Shown piece by piece: positions 8,157-19,298 of a DNA stretch of 64,000 nt (positions are counted from its first letter, which is position 1; every line of letters begins with the position of its first letter). The position numbers and the translations under genes are program-made. The notes below the pieces were generated by a model that ran no database searches, was not told the DNA's origin, and saw only the letters and a list, made by a program, of their open reading frames with translations. Source of the stretch: Pseudarthrobacter sp. NamE2 (GTDB taxonomy: Bacteria; Actinomycetota; Actinomycetes; Actinomycetales; Micrococcaceae); the NCBI RefSeq assembly GCF_005796205.1, contig NZ_VAHN01000017.1, positions 1 to 64,000 of the forward strand. The letters are read 5' to 3'.

Positions 8157-9161
8157 ATGACACGACCAATTACCCTTTTTACCGGCCAGTGGGCCGACCT
8201 GCCGTTTGAGGAAGTGGCCCGGCTCGCAGGCGAGTGGGGCTTCGACGGACTGGAGATAGCCTGCTGGGGCGACCACCTGGACCCCCGCCGGGCTGCCGAG
8301 GACGACAACTACCTCCAGGGCCGCCTGGACATCCTCGAAAAGAACCATCTGAAGGTCTACGCGATCGCCAACCACCTCACCGGCCAGGCCGTGTGCGACG
8401 ACCCCATCGACGAACGCCACCAGGGCATTCTGTCCGCGGAGATCTGGGGTGACGGCGACCCCGAAGGAGTGCGCCGCCGGGCCGCGGAATCGATGAAGGA
8501 CACCGCCCGGGCAGCTGCCCGGCTGGGCGTGAAGACCGTGACCGGGTTCACCGGATCGTCCATCTGGAAGGCGGTGGCCATGTTCCCGCCTGCTTCCCAG
8601 GAAATGATCGACGCCGGCTACCAGGATTTCGCGGACCGCTGGAACCCCATCCTGGATGTCTTCGAGGAAGAGGGCGTCCGCTTTGCCCTGGAGGTCCACC
8701 CGTCCGAAATCGCCTACGACTACTGGACCGCCAAGCGCACCTTGGAGGCCATCGGCCATCGGAAGAGCTTCGGGCTGAACTTCGACCCCTCCCACTTCAT
8801 TTGGCAGGACCTGGACCCGGTGATGTTCCTGCAGGACTTCGCCGAACACATCCTCCATGTCCACGTCAAGGAATCCGTCCGCCAGTTGGACGGCCGCAAC
8901 GGCCGGTTGGGTTCCCACCTGGCTTGGGCCGATCCCCGGCGCGGATGGGACTTCGTCACGGCAGGGCACGGGGACGTGCAGTGGAATCGCATCTTCCGGA
9001 CCCTGAACGCCATCGGCTACGACGGCCCCACCAGCATCGAGTGGGAGGACGCCGGCATGGACCGCCTTATCGGTGCGCCGCAGGCACTGGCCATGGTGCA
9101 GGAGCTTGCCCGGATCGCTCCGCCCGCAGCCGCCTTCGACGCCGCTTTCGCTAGCAGCTGA
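8157..9161 (+). CDS. Sugar phosphate isomerase/epimerase (xylose-isomerase-like TIM barrel)
   Basis: This 334-residue AP-endonuclease-2/xylose-isomerase-like barrel has metal-site carboxylates and histidines visible in FALEVHPSE (about 180), NFDPSHF (about 208) and HVHVKE (about 237). The ATG at 8157 was chosen for its GAAGGA Shine-Dalgarno site; an in-frame ATG at 8121 lacks one. It sits between a Gfo/Idh dehydrogenase and a ThuA-like gene. In such sets this family often isomerises, epimerises or eliminates a keto-sugar. It differs clearly from the second barrel protein at 11024-12025. Confidence 0.85.
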   Translation: MTRPITLFTGQWADLPFEEVARLAGEWGFDGLEIACWGDHLDPRRAAEDDNYLQGRLDILEKNHLKVYAIANHLTGQAVCDDPIDERHQGILSAEIWGDGDPEGVRRRAAESMKDTARAAARLGVKTVTGFTGSSIWKAVAMFPPASQEMIDAGYQDFADRWNPILDVFEEEGVRFALEVHPSEIAYDYWTAKRTLEAIGHRKSFGLNFDPSHFIWQDLDPVMFLQDFAEHILHVHVKESVRQLDGRNGRLGSHLAWADPRRGWDFVTAGHGDVQWNRIFRTLNAIGYDGPTSIEWEDAGMDRLIGAPQALAMVQELARIAPPAAAFDAAFASS

Positions 9162-9213
9162 CCCTTACCCGCCGGCCAACAACTGCCGGTTGCAGAACAA
9201 AAGGAACCCACAC

Positions 9214-9912
9214 ATGACTGAATCCAAGAGCGCCCTTGTTGTCCGCGGCGGTTGGGACGGCCATCAGCCGTACGAGGCCACCGAGCTCTTCATCCCCTAC
9301 CTCAGGGACAACGGCTACGACGTCCGCGTCGAGGAATCCCCCAAGGTCTACGCCGACGCCGAATACATGGCCGGCGTGGACCTGATCCTGCAGTGCATGA
9401 CCATGAGCACCATCGAGAAGGACGAGTTCGCCGGCCTGCGCGCTGCAGTCGAAAACGGCACCGGCCTGGCCGGATGGCACGGCGGCATCGCCGACTCCTA
9501 CCGCAACAACTCGGACTACCTGCACCTGATCGGCGGCCAGTTCGCCTGCCATCCGGGCAAGCACCCGGACGAGTGCACCGGGGAGCAGCCGGACAACTAC
9601 GTGCCGTACACGGTGAACATGCTGCCCGCGGCAGCGGAGCATCCCATCACCCAGGGCATCAAGGACTTCGACCTGGTGACCGAGCAGTACTGGGTCCTCT
9701 CCGATGACTACATCGATGTCCTGGCCACCACAACCCAGAAAGTCCGCGAGTGGGACCCCTGGAACCGTGAAGTCACCTCCCCTGCCATCTGGACCCGCCA
9801 GTGGGGCAAAGGCCGCATCTTCGTCACCACGCCCGGCCACCGCGTGGAAATCCTCCAGGACGAAAACGTCCGCACCATCATTGAAAGGGGCCTGCTGTGG
9901 GCAAGCCGTTGA
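9214..9912 (+). CDS. ThuA-like domain protein (trehalose-utilisation family)
   Basis: This 232-residue protein has the class-I-glutamine-amidotransferase-like fold of ThuA proteins. It shows LVVRGGWDGHQP near the N-terminus, GLAGWHGG (about 88-95) and a TPGHR tail. AAAGGAA precedes the ATG. ThuA proteins are found beside Gfo/Idh dehydrogenases and act in keto-disaccharide or keto-sugar metabolism, though their chemistry is poorly defined. The next gene starts 16 bp inside this one, indicating tight coupling. It probably acts on a keto-sugar made by one of the two dehydrogenases. Confidence 0.85.
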   Translation: MTESKSALVVRGGWDGHQPYEATELFIPYLRDNGYDVRVEESPKVYADAEYMAGVDLILQCMTMSTIEKDEFAGLRAAVENGTGLAGWHGGIADSYRNNSDYLHLIGGQFACHPGKHPDECTGEQPDNYVPYTVNMLPAAAEHPITQGIKDFDLVTEQYWVLSDDYIDVLATTTQKVREWDPWNREVTSPAIWTRQWGKGRIFVTTPGHRVEILQDENVRTIIERGLLWASR

Positions 9913-11021
9913 AAGTAGGGATCGTCGGTTGCGGCGCCATCATCGCGCAGTACCTTGCAAACTTCCGTAAGCTCAATGACCTCGAACTCGTGGCGGTGGC
10001 GGACCTGGATATGGCCCGCGCCCAGGCGGTGGCCGGGCAGTACGAGGGCGTCCGCGCCCTGTCCGTGGACGAGCTGCTCGCAGCGGACGACGTCGAACTC
10101 GTCCTGAACCTGACCATCCCGGCCGCCCACGCCGAGGTGGCGCTCAAGGCAATCGCCGCGGGCAAGAGCGTGTACGGCGAAAAGCCCCTGGCGGCCACCA
10201 CGCAGGAGGCACGCCAGGTGCTGGACGCTGCGAAGGAGGCCGGCGTCGTCGTCGGCTGCGCTCCTGACACTGTCCTCGGCACCGGCATCCAGACCGCGCG
10301 CAAGGCGATCGACGACGGCCTGATCGGTGCACCCATCTCGGCGAGCGCCACCATGGTGACGCCGGGCCATGAACGCTGGCACCCCAACCCGGACTTCTAC
10401 TACCAGCCCGGCGGCGGGCCCCTCCTGGACATGGGCCCCTACTACGTGACCGCCCTGGTGACCCTGCTGGGCCCGGTGGTCTCGGTAGTGGGTGCCGGGA
10501 GCCACACGCGGAACGAACGCACCATCGGCTCGGGACCGCGGCAGGGCGAGAAGATCCCGGTCACCACCGACTCCCACGTGACCGGCGTCCTGACCCATGC
10601 CTCCGGTGCGCTTTCCACCCTGTTCATGAGCTTCGACGCCGTGAAGTCCAAGTCCCCCAACATCGAAATCCACGGCGAACGCGGATCGCTGGTGGTGCCG
10701 GACCCCAACCACTTCGACGGCGAGGTCCAGCTGTTCTCCCTCGGCGCCGACGCCTGGGAGACCCTTCCCGTCTCGGCCGGCTACGTCGACGCCGGGCGCG
10801 GTTTCGGCATCGCGGACCTGGCCACCACCCCGGCCGGCAGTGAGCCGCGGGCCGGCGGCGCACTCGCCTACCACGCCCTTGAGGTCATGGAGTCCGTCCT
10901 GGCCTCAGCGCAGAGCGGTTCGGCGGTCCGCATCGGCAGCACCGTTGAACGGCCCGACTGCGTGGAACTGACCGTGCTTACGGCAGATGTGGACGCGCTG
11001 CAGGCCCAGGAAGCTTCCTGA
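9897..11021 (+). CDS. Second Gfo/Idh/MocA-family oxidoreductase
   Basis: This 374-residue protein has a Rossmann nucleotide-binding start (KVGIVGCGAIIAQYL, about 6-20) and the GEKPLAATT motif (about 98). The GTG start lies inside the end of the ThuA gene with GAAAGGGG upstream. It is clearly divergent from the 6928-8118 protein and is not a recent duplicate. Having two family members in one operon suggests either two oxidation steps or an oxidation and a later re-reduction of a keto-sugar. A TIM-barrel isomerase begins 2 bp after its stop. Confidence 0.87.
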   Translation: MGKPLKVGIVGCGAIIAQYLANFRKLNDLELVAVADLDMARAQAVAGQYEGVRALSVDELLAADDVELVLNLTIPAAHAEVALKAIAAGKSVYGEKPLAATTQEARQVLDAAKEAGVVVGCAPDTVLGTGIQTARKAIDDGLIGAPISASATMVTPGHERWHPNPDFYYQPGGGPLLDMGPYYVTALVTLLGPVVSVVGAGSHTRNERTIGSGPRQGEKIPVTTDSHVTGVLTHASGALSTLFMSFDAVKSKSPNIEIHGERGSLVVPDPNHFDGEVQLFSLGADAWETLPVSAGYVDAGRGFGIADLATTPAGSEPRAGGALAYHALEVMESVLASAQSGSAVRIGSTVERPDCVELTVLTADVDALQAQEAS

Positions 11022-11023
11022 GC

Positions 11024-12025
11024 ATGGCCTATACAGCCGACAACTGGCCCATCGCCGCGGCCATGCTGCCGTTCCCCGGTACCGGCACCGGAGGAGTCCA
11101 CGCCAACGACGCGGACTCCTCCGTCTGGGCTGAAGCATTCGGGGAGGTGAAGGACTCCGGGTTTGCCAACGCGGACCTGACGGACAGCTGGGTCCGCCCC
11201 GGTGACCTCAGCCGGGAGCGCCTGGCCGAGTTCAAGCAGACAGCGGCGGATGTAGGCATCGGCCTCCCGGCCATCTCCGCCATCCGGCGAAGCGTCATCG
11301 AGGAAGGCAACTGGGAAGCCAACCTGGCGTACAGCCACCGCACCATCGATGCCGCCGCGGAACTGGGCTGCGAGGTGGTCTCGGTCGGACTCCACCAGGC
11401 CATCACCCCGGAACAGCAGCAACAGCTGTGGTTCTGGACTGTGGAAGGCCACAAGGACCCGGCGGGAGACAGGGAAAGCTGGGGCAACGCAGTGGTCCGC
11501 CTCCGGGAACTGGGCCGGCACGCGGCCGAGGTGGGTGTCCTGCTCTCGCTTGAGATGTACGAGGACACCTACCTCGGCACAGCGGATTCATCGGTGCGAC
11601 TCGTCCAGGACATCGGCCTGGCGAACGTGGGCCTCAACCCGGACCTGGGCAACCTGGTCCGGCTGCACCGGCCGGTTGAGGACTGGCGGGAGCTGGTAGC
11701 CAAGACGCTGCCCTACGCCAACTACTGGCACATGAAGAACTACTACCGCGACGAGGACGTTGCCCGCGGAACGTATGTGACCATGCCGGCTCCGATGGAA
11801 AGCGGCCTCATCAACTACCGGGAGGCCTTCAAGGTTGCCCTCTCCGCCGGTTTCCAGGGCATCCTCTGCACTGAGCATTACGGCGGGGACGGCCTGAGCG
11901 TGTCAGCCAGCAACCAGGAATACCTGCGCCGCCATGTCCTTCCCAAGCGGGACGGCTATGCACTCGGCGAGAGCCAGGTGTTACAGGGGCGCCAGCAGCC
12001 GACGGCGGCACTCGCCAAGGTGTAG
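11024..12025 (+). CDS. TIM-barrel sugar isomerase (L-erythrulose-1-phosphate isomerase-like candidate)
   Basis: This 333-residue xylose-isomerase-like barrel protein has likely metal ligands in LSLEMYEDTY (about 168), LNPDLGN (about 205) and WHMKNYY (about 233). It precedes a DhaK-type kinase and an RpiB-type isomerase. That trio matches LerI-LerK-DerI of tetritol catabolism in mycobacteria, where a barrel isomerase converts L-erythrulose 1-phosphate to D-erythrulose 4-phosphate. The assignment rests on gene order and family, not on a recognised diagnostic residue. Confidence 0.75.
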   Translation: MAYTADNWPIAAAMLPFPGTGTGGVHANDADSSVWAEAFGEVKDSGFANADLTDSWVRPGDLSRERLAEFKQTAADVGIGLPAISAIRRSVIEEGNWEANLAYSHRTIDAAAELGCEVVSVGLHQAITPEQQQQLWFWTVEGHKDPAGDRESWGNAVVRLRELGRHAAEVGVLLSLEMYEDTYLGTADSSVRLVQDIGLANVGLNPDLGNLVRLHRPVEDWRELVAKTLPYANYWHMKNYYRDEDVARGTYVTMPAPMESGLINYREAFKVALSAGFQGILCTEHYGGDGLSVSASNQEYLRRHVLPKRDGYALGESQVLQGRQQPTAALAKV

Positions 12026-12077
12026 CCGTCACCTGCCCGCAGCACCGCCTTTCCAGCAAGGATTCATTGAGGAAACC

Positions 12078-13856
12078 ATGACGCAGATTTACGACAACCC
12101 CGCCGACTTCGTGGACGAGGCGCTGGCCGGTTTCGTCGCGGCCAACCGCGCCTACGTGGCCCGCGTGGACGGAGGCGTGGTCCGCTCCACCGAGGTGCCC
12201 GCGGGCCAGGTGGCCGTGGTGGTCGGCGGCGGCTCCGGCCATTACCCCGCCTTCGCCGGACTGGTGGGGCCGGGCCTGGCCGCAGGCGCGGTGTGCGGGA
12301 ACATCTTCACCTCGCCCTCGGCAGGTCAGGTGTACCGGGTGGCCAGGGCCGCGAACGCCGGTGGCGGTGTGCTGCTGAGCTACGGGAACTACGCCGGGGA
12401 CGTGATCCACTTTGGCGAGGCGCAGCAGCGGCTCAATGCGGAGGGCATCGAGACCCGCACCGTCCTGGCCACGGATGACATCGCCAGCGCCCCAATCGAC
12501 CAGCTCGACAAACGCCGGGGCATTGCCGGCGACCTGACAGTCTTCAAGATTGCCGGTGCCGCTGCGGAGGCGGGACTGGACCTGGACGCCGTCGAACAGC
12601 TCGCCCTGCGCGCCAACCACCGGACCCGTACCCTCGGCGTGGCCTTTGACGGCTGCACCCTTCCTGGCGCTGCAGAACCGCTGTTCCACGTGCCCGCCGG
12701 GCAGATGTCGCTGGGGCTCGGTATCCACGGTGAACCCGGGATCTCGGAGCACCCCCTCCCCACGGCCTCCGAACTCGCGGAACTGCTCGTCTCCCGGCTG
12801 CTCAAGGACAAGCCCGACGACGCAGGCGACCGGGTGGCAGCCATCCTTAACGGCCTTGGCAGGGTCAAGTACGAGGAGCTGTTCCTGCTCTACGGCAAGA
12901 TCGAAAAGCTCCTCACGGCGGCCGGGCTGACCATCGTGGAGCCGGAATGCGGCGAACTGGTGACCAGCCTGGACATGTCCGGACTCTCCCTCACGCTGCT
13001 CTGGCTGGACGATGAACTGGAGCACTACTGGTCCGCCCCGGCTGACACCCCCGGCTACCGCAAGGGCAGCATGGCTCCGCGGGAGCGGCGGGAACGGCGG
13101 GAAACGGCCAGGCCGGAGCAGGCTGCGGCGCTGGAAACGGAAGAGACGACGGCGGCAGCGGCTGAGCTGGGCAGGCTGGCAGCCGCCCTGCTCGCGCAGG
13201 TGCGGGACGCCGTCGTGGACCATGAAGCGGAACTGGGCAGGCTTGACGCCATCGCCGGCGACGGCGACCACGGCATCGGCATGCGCCGCGGCGCCGAGGC
13301 GGCGGCCGCTGCGGCCCGGGATGCCTCGGCCGCCGGCGCATCGGTACAGCGGGTCCTCACCGCCGCCGGAGAAGCCTGGAGCGAACGCGCCGGAGGAACT
13401 TCCGGGGCGCTGTGGGGCTCGGCCCTGCAGGCCGCCGGAAGGACCTTCGGCAACAAGGCCTCCTACCGGCGCCAGGACGCGGCCGCCATCGTGACCTCCT
13501 TCACCGACGCCGTCACTGCCCTGGGCAAGGCCGTCCCCGGGGACAAGACCATGGTGGACGCATTGCTGCCCTTCCGCGGCGCCTTCCAATCGGCGTTCAA
13601 CGGCGGTGCTCCCGTTGCTGCTGCCCTGGCCGCCGGGGCGGCCGCCGCGCGTGCCGCCGCTGACTCCACCGCCTCGCTCCGGCCGCGGATGGGCAGGGCC
13701 CGTCCGCTGGCAGAAAAGAGCCTGGGCCACCCGGATCCCGGCGCGGTGTCCTTTGCCCTGATCGCGGGCAGGGTGGCCGACTGCCTCAAAGCCTTTGATT
13801 CTTCCCTTGATGATTCCCGGCTGGCCTCGGTGGCCGGAGATGGAGCAAACGCATGA
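12078..13856 (+). CDS. Dihydroxyacetone/tetrulose kinase, DhaK-DhaL fusion
   Basis: This 592-residue single-chain kinase has a DhaK half (about 1-325) with GGGSGHYPAF (about 50-59) and GIHGEPGISEHP (about 214-225). The nucleotide-binding DhaL half (about 360-575) has DAIAGDGDHGIGM. An Ala/Glu/Arg-rich linker joins them. It uses ATP directly rather than the PTS. GAGGAAACC precedes the ATG and the stop overlaps the RpiB gene (ATGA). In this context a tetrulose such as L- or D-erythrulose is a more likely substrate than dihydroxyacetone, because an RpiB-family isomerase is coupled to it. Confidence 0.9.
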   Translation: MTQIYDNPADFVDEALAGFVAANRAYVARVDGGVVRSTEVPAGQVAVVVGGGSGHYPAFAGLVGPGLAAGAVCGNIFTSPSAGQVYRVARAANAGGGVLLSYGNYAGDVIHFGEAQQRLNAEGIETRTVLATDDIASAPIDQLDKRRGIAGDLTVFKIAGAAAEAGLDLDAVEQLALRANHRTRTLGVAFDGCTLPGAAEPLFHVPAGQMSLGLGIHGEPGISEHPLPTASELAELLVSRLLKDKPDDAGDRVAAILNGLGRVKYEELFLLYGKIEKLLTAAGLTIVEPECGELVTSLDMSGLSLTLLWLDDELEHYWSAPADTPGYRKGSMAPRERRERRETARPEQAAALETEETTAAAAELGRLAAALLAQVRDAVVDHEAELGRLDAIAGDGDHGIGMRRGAEAAAAAARDASAAGASVQRVLTAAGEAWSERAGGTSGALWGSALQAAGRTFGNKASYRRQDAAAIVTSFTDAVTALGKAVPGDKTMVDALLPFRGAFQSAFNGGAPVAAALAAGAAAARAAADSTASLRPRMGRARPLAEKSLGHPDPGAVSFALIAGRVADCLKAFDSSLDDSRLASVAGDGANA

Positions 13857-14347
13857 GTACGGAACAGCAGGCAGCGGCAGGATGGCGCATTGTCATCGGC
13901 AACGATGAAGCCGGCGTCGAATACAAGGAAGCGTTGAAAGCGCTGCTTGAGTCGGACAGCCGCGTCGCATCCGTTGTGGATGTGGGCGTCGGTGCTGATG
14001 ACCCCACTGCCTACCCGCATGTTGCCGTCAATGCCGCCCGCAAAGTTGCCGGCGGCGAAGCGGACCGCGCGCTGCTGATCTGCGGAACAGGACTGGGCGT
14101 GGCCATCGCGGCAAACAAGGTGCCCGGCGTCCGCGCGGTCACCGCCCACGACGCCTACTCGGTGGAGCGCTCGGTGCTGAGCAACAACGCCCAGGTGCTC
14201 ACCATGGGCCAGCGCGTCATCGGCCTTGAGTTGGCCAAGAAACTCGTGGGCGACTGGCTCGGCTACCGCTTCGACGAATCCTCACCCTCCGCCGCCAAGG
14301 TGGACGCCATCTGCTCCTACGAGCCCGAATCCACGAAGGCAGTCTGA
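13853..14347 (+). CDS. RpiB/LacAB-family sugar-phosphate isomerase (D-erythrulose-4-phosphate isomerase candidate)
   Basis: This 164-residue isomerase has the family ICGTGLGVAIAANK loop (about 75-88) with its Cys base and the HDAYSVERS segment. The usual GSDHAG N-terminal motif reads GNDEAG here, so the phosphate/ring-opening residue differs from typical ribose-5-phosphate isomerase B. Its start overlaps the kinase stop. It would convert D-erythrulose 4-phosphate to D-erythrose 4-phosphate, feeding the pentose phosphate pathway, if the kinase acts on erythrulose. A pentose-phosphate role cannot be excluded. Confidence 0.85.
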   Translation: MSTEQQAAAGWRIVIGNDEAGVEYKEALKALLESDSRVASVVDVGVGADDPTAYPHVAVNAARKVAGGEADRALLICGTGLGVAIAANKVPGVRAVTAHDAYSVERSVLSNNAQVLTMGQRVIGLELAKKLVGDWLGYRFDESSPSAAKVDAICSYEPESTKAV

Positions 14348-14349
14348 CC

Positions 14350-15339
14350 ATGACCCAACCAGCAACCAACACCACCCCGCCGGCCGGCACCGCCCGGAAC
14401 ATCGCCATCGTCGGCTCCGGATACATGGGCGGCGGAATCGCCCAGGTCCTCGCCCTGGGCGGCGCCCGCGTGGCACTGTCCGATGTGTCCGCCGAGGTGG
14501 CCCGGGACAACTACGACAGGCTCCTGCGGGAGTCCGACCAGTTCGTGGCGGACGGACTCTTTCCTGCCGGAGCCACGGAAACCCTGAAGCAGAACCTGTG
14601 GGCCGCGAAGGACATCGAGGAGGCAGTGGCGGACGCGGACTTCATCGAGGAAGCCGTCCCCGAAGTCATCGCCATCAAGCACCAGACCCTCGCGCGCATC
14701 AGCGGGGCAGCCCGGCCGGATGCCATCATCGGCTCCAACACGTCCACGATCTCCATCGCGGAGCTGTCCGGGCCGGTCGCGCAGCCGGAACGGTTCCTCG
14801 GAGTGCACTTCTCCAATCCGTCACCCTTCATCCCGGGCGTGGAAATCATTCCGCATGCCGGTACCTCTGCCGCCACCGTGGCCGCTGTCCGGGAGCTGGT
14901 GCATGCGGCCGGCAAGCAGACCGCGGTGGTCAAGGACGTCACCGGCTTCGTGCTTAACCGCCTGCAGTACGCGCTGTTCCACGAGGCAGCGCAGCTGGTG
15001 GAGCAGGGCATTGCCACGGCGGATGATGTGGACACCCTGGTCCGCACCACCTTCGGCTTCCGGCTGCCGTTCTTCGGCCCCTTCGCCATCGCGGACATGG
15101 CCGGCCTGGACGTGTACAGCTTCTGCTACCAGTCACTGCAGCAGGAATTCCCGGAGCGGTTCGCCACCCCGAAAATCCTTTCCGACCTGGTGGACGCCGG
15201 GAAGCTGGGCACCAAGACCGGGGCAGGTTTCCTCAACGTCCCGGCGGAGCGCATCCCTGAACTGATCGCCTACCGGAACAAGGCGTACGTGGCCATGCAG
15301 AAACTGCTCGAGGATCTCGGGCCTGCCCCGCTTGGCTGA
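14350..15339 (+). CDS. 3-hydroxyacyl-CoA dehydrogenase-family oxidoreductase
   Basis: This 329-residue protein has a Rossmann domain (IAIVGSGYMGGGIAQVLALGG, about 18-38), GSNTSTISI (about 127) with the expected catalytic neighbourhood, HFSNPSPFIPGVEI, and a C-terminal helical domain (TGFVLNRLQYAL). It starts 2 bp after the RpiB gene. In a sugar cluster it may oxidise a hydroxy-acid (as in the L-gulonate 3-dehydrogenase branch of the family) rather than an acyl-CoA. It ends 9 bp from the convergent ppsR gene. Confidence 0.85.
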   Translation: MTQPATNTTPPAGTARNIAIVGSGYMGGGIAQVLALGGARVALSDVSAEVARDNYDRLLRESDQFVADGLFPAGATETLKQNLWAAKDIEEAVADADFIEEAVPEVIAIKHQTLARISGAARPDAIIGSNTSTISIAELSGPVAQPERFLGVHFSNPSPFIPGVEIIPHAGTSAATVAAVRELVHAAGKQTAVVKDVTGFVLNRLQYALFHEAAQLVEQGIATADDVDTLVRTTFGFRLPFFGPFAIADMAGLDVYSFCYQSLQQEFPERFATPKILSDLVDAGKLGTKTGAGFLNVPAERIPELIAYRNKAYVAMQKLLEDLGPAPLG

Positions 15340-15348
15340 CAACCGTAC

Positions 15349-16197
15349 TTAGTGGTGCAGCTGCATCCGTTGCAGAACGGTGGCGGAGATTTCCTCGACG
15401 GACATCGAGGCGGAGTTCACGTAGGGCACGTGGTTGGCCCGGTACATGTCCTCGGCGTTGCGCAGCTCGTAGCTGCATTGGGTCAGCGATGCGTAGTTGC
15501 TCCCGGGGCGGCGCTCCTGGCGGATCTGGCTGAGCCGGACCGGCTGGGAGGTCAGGCCAAAGCATTTGTGCGCGAACGGCAGCAGTGGCTTCGGCAGGGA
15601 CAGGGTGTCGAAGTCCTCCTCCACCAGGGGGAAATTGGCGGCGAGGATGCCGTGCTGCAGCGCCAAGTACATGGTGGTGGGGGTTTTACCGCAGCGTGAC
15701 GGGGCGATGAGGATCAGTTCGGCGCGCTCCAGGGCACGCAGCGACTGGCCGTCGTCGTGTTCTATTGCGTACTCGACGGCGGCCATCCGCGACTGGTAGC
15801 GGACAGCGTCACCCACGCCGTGGGCCTGGCCCGGCTGGCGGCTGGCGGAGGATCCAAGCGCCCCTTCCAGCTGCCCGATGTGCGCGCCGAACAGATCGAA
15901 GAAGTGCCCGCGGCTGCGGGCCAGGACGGAGCGGATGTCAGGGCCGACGGCGGTGGAAAAGACGATGGGCCGTGGCCCGCTGGCGGCGAGCCGGTCGATG
16001 ACGGCTACCACCTCGTGCGCCTGCTCCACAGTGGTGATGAACGGAATCGTCCGGCGCTCCAGGTGCCTCGACGGAAACTGCGTGAGCAGGGTGTTGCCGA
16101 GCGTTTCGGCCGTGATGCCGGTGCTGTCCGAGAGGAAGAACACCGTGGGGGCGGGCAGGCTGCCCGCCCCCACGGCATCCATCTGGGCTTCTGCCAT
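15349..16197 (-). CDS. ppsR: PEP synthase regulatory kinase/phosphorylase PpsR (DUF299)
   Basis: This 282-residue bifunctional regulator shows VFFLSDSTGITAETLG near residues 19-34 and a P-loop APSRCGKTPTTMYLA (about 164-178). The family inactivates PEP synthase by ADP-dependent threonine phosphorylation and reactivates it with phosphate. The ATG follows the ppsA stop with no gap (TAA then ATG), so synthesis is coupled to its target. An unusual 33-nt perfect palindrome lies within codons 8-18 and is described separately. Confidence 0.93.
   Translation of the reverse strand: MAEAQMDAVGAGSLPAPTVFFLSDSTGITAETLGNTLLTQFPSRHLERRTIPFITTVEQAHEVVAVIDRLAASGPRPIVFSTAVGPDIRSVLARSRGHFFDLFGAHIGQLEGALGSSASRQPGQAHGVGDAVRYQSRMAAVEYAIEHDDGQSLRALERAELILIAPSRCGKTPTTMYLALQHGILAANFPLVEEDFDTLSLPKPLLPFAHKCFGLTSQPVRLSQIRQERRPGSNYASLTQCSYELRNAEDMYRANHVPYVNSASMSVEEISATVLQRMQLHH
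16143..16175 (-). repeat. 33-nt perfect palindrome in the 5' coding region of ppsR
   Basis: The arms 16143-16158 and 16160-16175 are fully complementary around a single central base. As RNA this is a 15-bp G/C-rich stem with a 3-nt loop, starting 22 nt downstream of the ppsR start codon. The message strand is not followed by a U-run (GUGUUCUUC follows), so it is at best a weak intrinsic terminator. It may act as an attenuator or translation brake between ppsA and ppsR. Confidence 0.8.
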
Positions 16198-18612
<2,415 letters not shown>

Positions 18613-18780
18613 AGGTGGTGCTCCTCCATTGGGCACGCGCTGACAAGCGCTGCAAAAAGTTGTGATGCAAGGTTTGTCAGGAGTGCACCGAAGAAGCAAA
18701 CGGATGTGATGTGTGCAACACGTAATGAAAGTAATGAAAAGTCACCAAGACACTGGATGCATGGTTGCCAACCATGTTGC

Positions 18781-18818
18781 CCTTACCCTGTCCGTGGCGC
18801 CTTACCCTGTCCGTGGCG
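18781..18818. repeat. 19-bp perfect tandem direct repeat, two copies
   Basis: The 19-bp unit beginning CCTTACCCTGTC is present at 18781-18799 and again at 18800-18818 with no mismatch and no gap. It lies about 170-205 bp upstream of the ppsA start, between ppsA and a leftward membrane-protein gene. It could be a regulatory direct repeat or a replication-slippage duplication. The rest of the 18613-18872 gap holds no gene I can support. Confidence 0.85.
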
Positions 18819-18872
18819 TACTCCAGGCCATGGTCCGGGCTCACGGACGATCTGGAGTGGAAGGCGGGCCGC

Positions 18873-19298
18873 TCAGACGGCGAGTGCCTGCTTCTCGGCA
18901 ACAGCATGAACTGGAGCAACGGCATGTACGGAAGCCACGGCAGGCCGGGGCGCGACCGCCGGAATGGAGCCGGTCAGTACCTCAACAACAGCCAACTGGC
19001 CGGTGGTGTCCGGCACACCGGGGTATTGAACCTGGGGCTCCCCGGCCGGTGCCACAGGCTGGTCCGTCTTCCGCATGCGGACCAGGGCGATGGCTGAGAT
19101 CAGGAACCAGGCCACATTGGTAACCACGGAAGGCCACGCCCCGTGGAACGAGCCATTGATGATGAACGCAACGGAGCCGAAGAGGTTCGCGACCTGGGAG
19201 CCTTTGCCGGCCTTCAGCCAGCCCATGGAAACAGCCAAATACGCGCTGAGAATCGCAACCGCCCCTGCCCAGCCGGCGATTTCCCACAGCAGTTCCAT
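18873..19298 (-). CDS. Small membrane protein, CBU_0592-like domain
   Basis: This 141-residue protein has about three hydrophobic segments in residues 1-75 (AGWAGAVAILSAYLAV, VANLFGSVAFIINGS, SVVTNVAWFLISAIALV). A hydrophilic tail, rich in Pro/Ala/Val with a repeated VHAVA-type pattern (about 110-137), follows. The N-terminal pattern matches the CBU_0592-type conserved membrane domain, whose function is unknown. GAAAGGAC lies before the ATG at 19298. It appears to be a single-gene unit. Confidence 0.75.
   Translation of the reverse strand: MELLWEIAGWAGAVAILSAYLAVSMGWLKAGKGSQVANLFGSVAFIINGSFHGAWPSVVTNVAWFLISAIALVRMRKTDQPVAPAGEPQVQYPGVPDTTGQLAVVEVLTGSIPAVAPRPAVASVHAVAPVHAVAEKQALAV

Noticed and set aside
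11829..13730. A 633-residue leftward frame opposite the DhaK-DhaL kinase.
   Set aside because: The kinase has clear catalytic motifs in the other strand; this frame has none.
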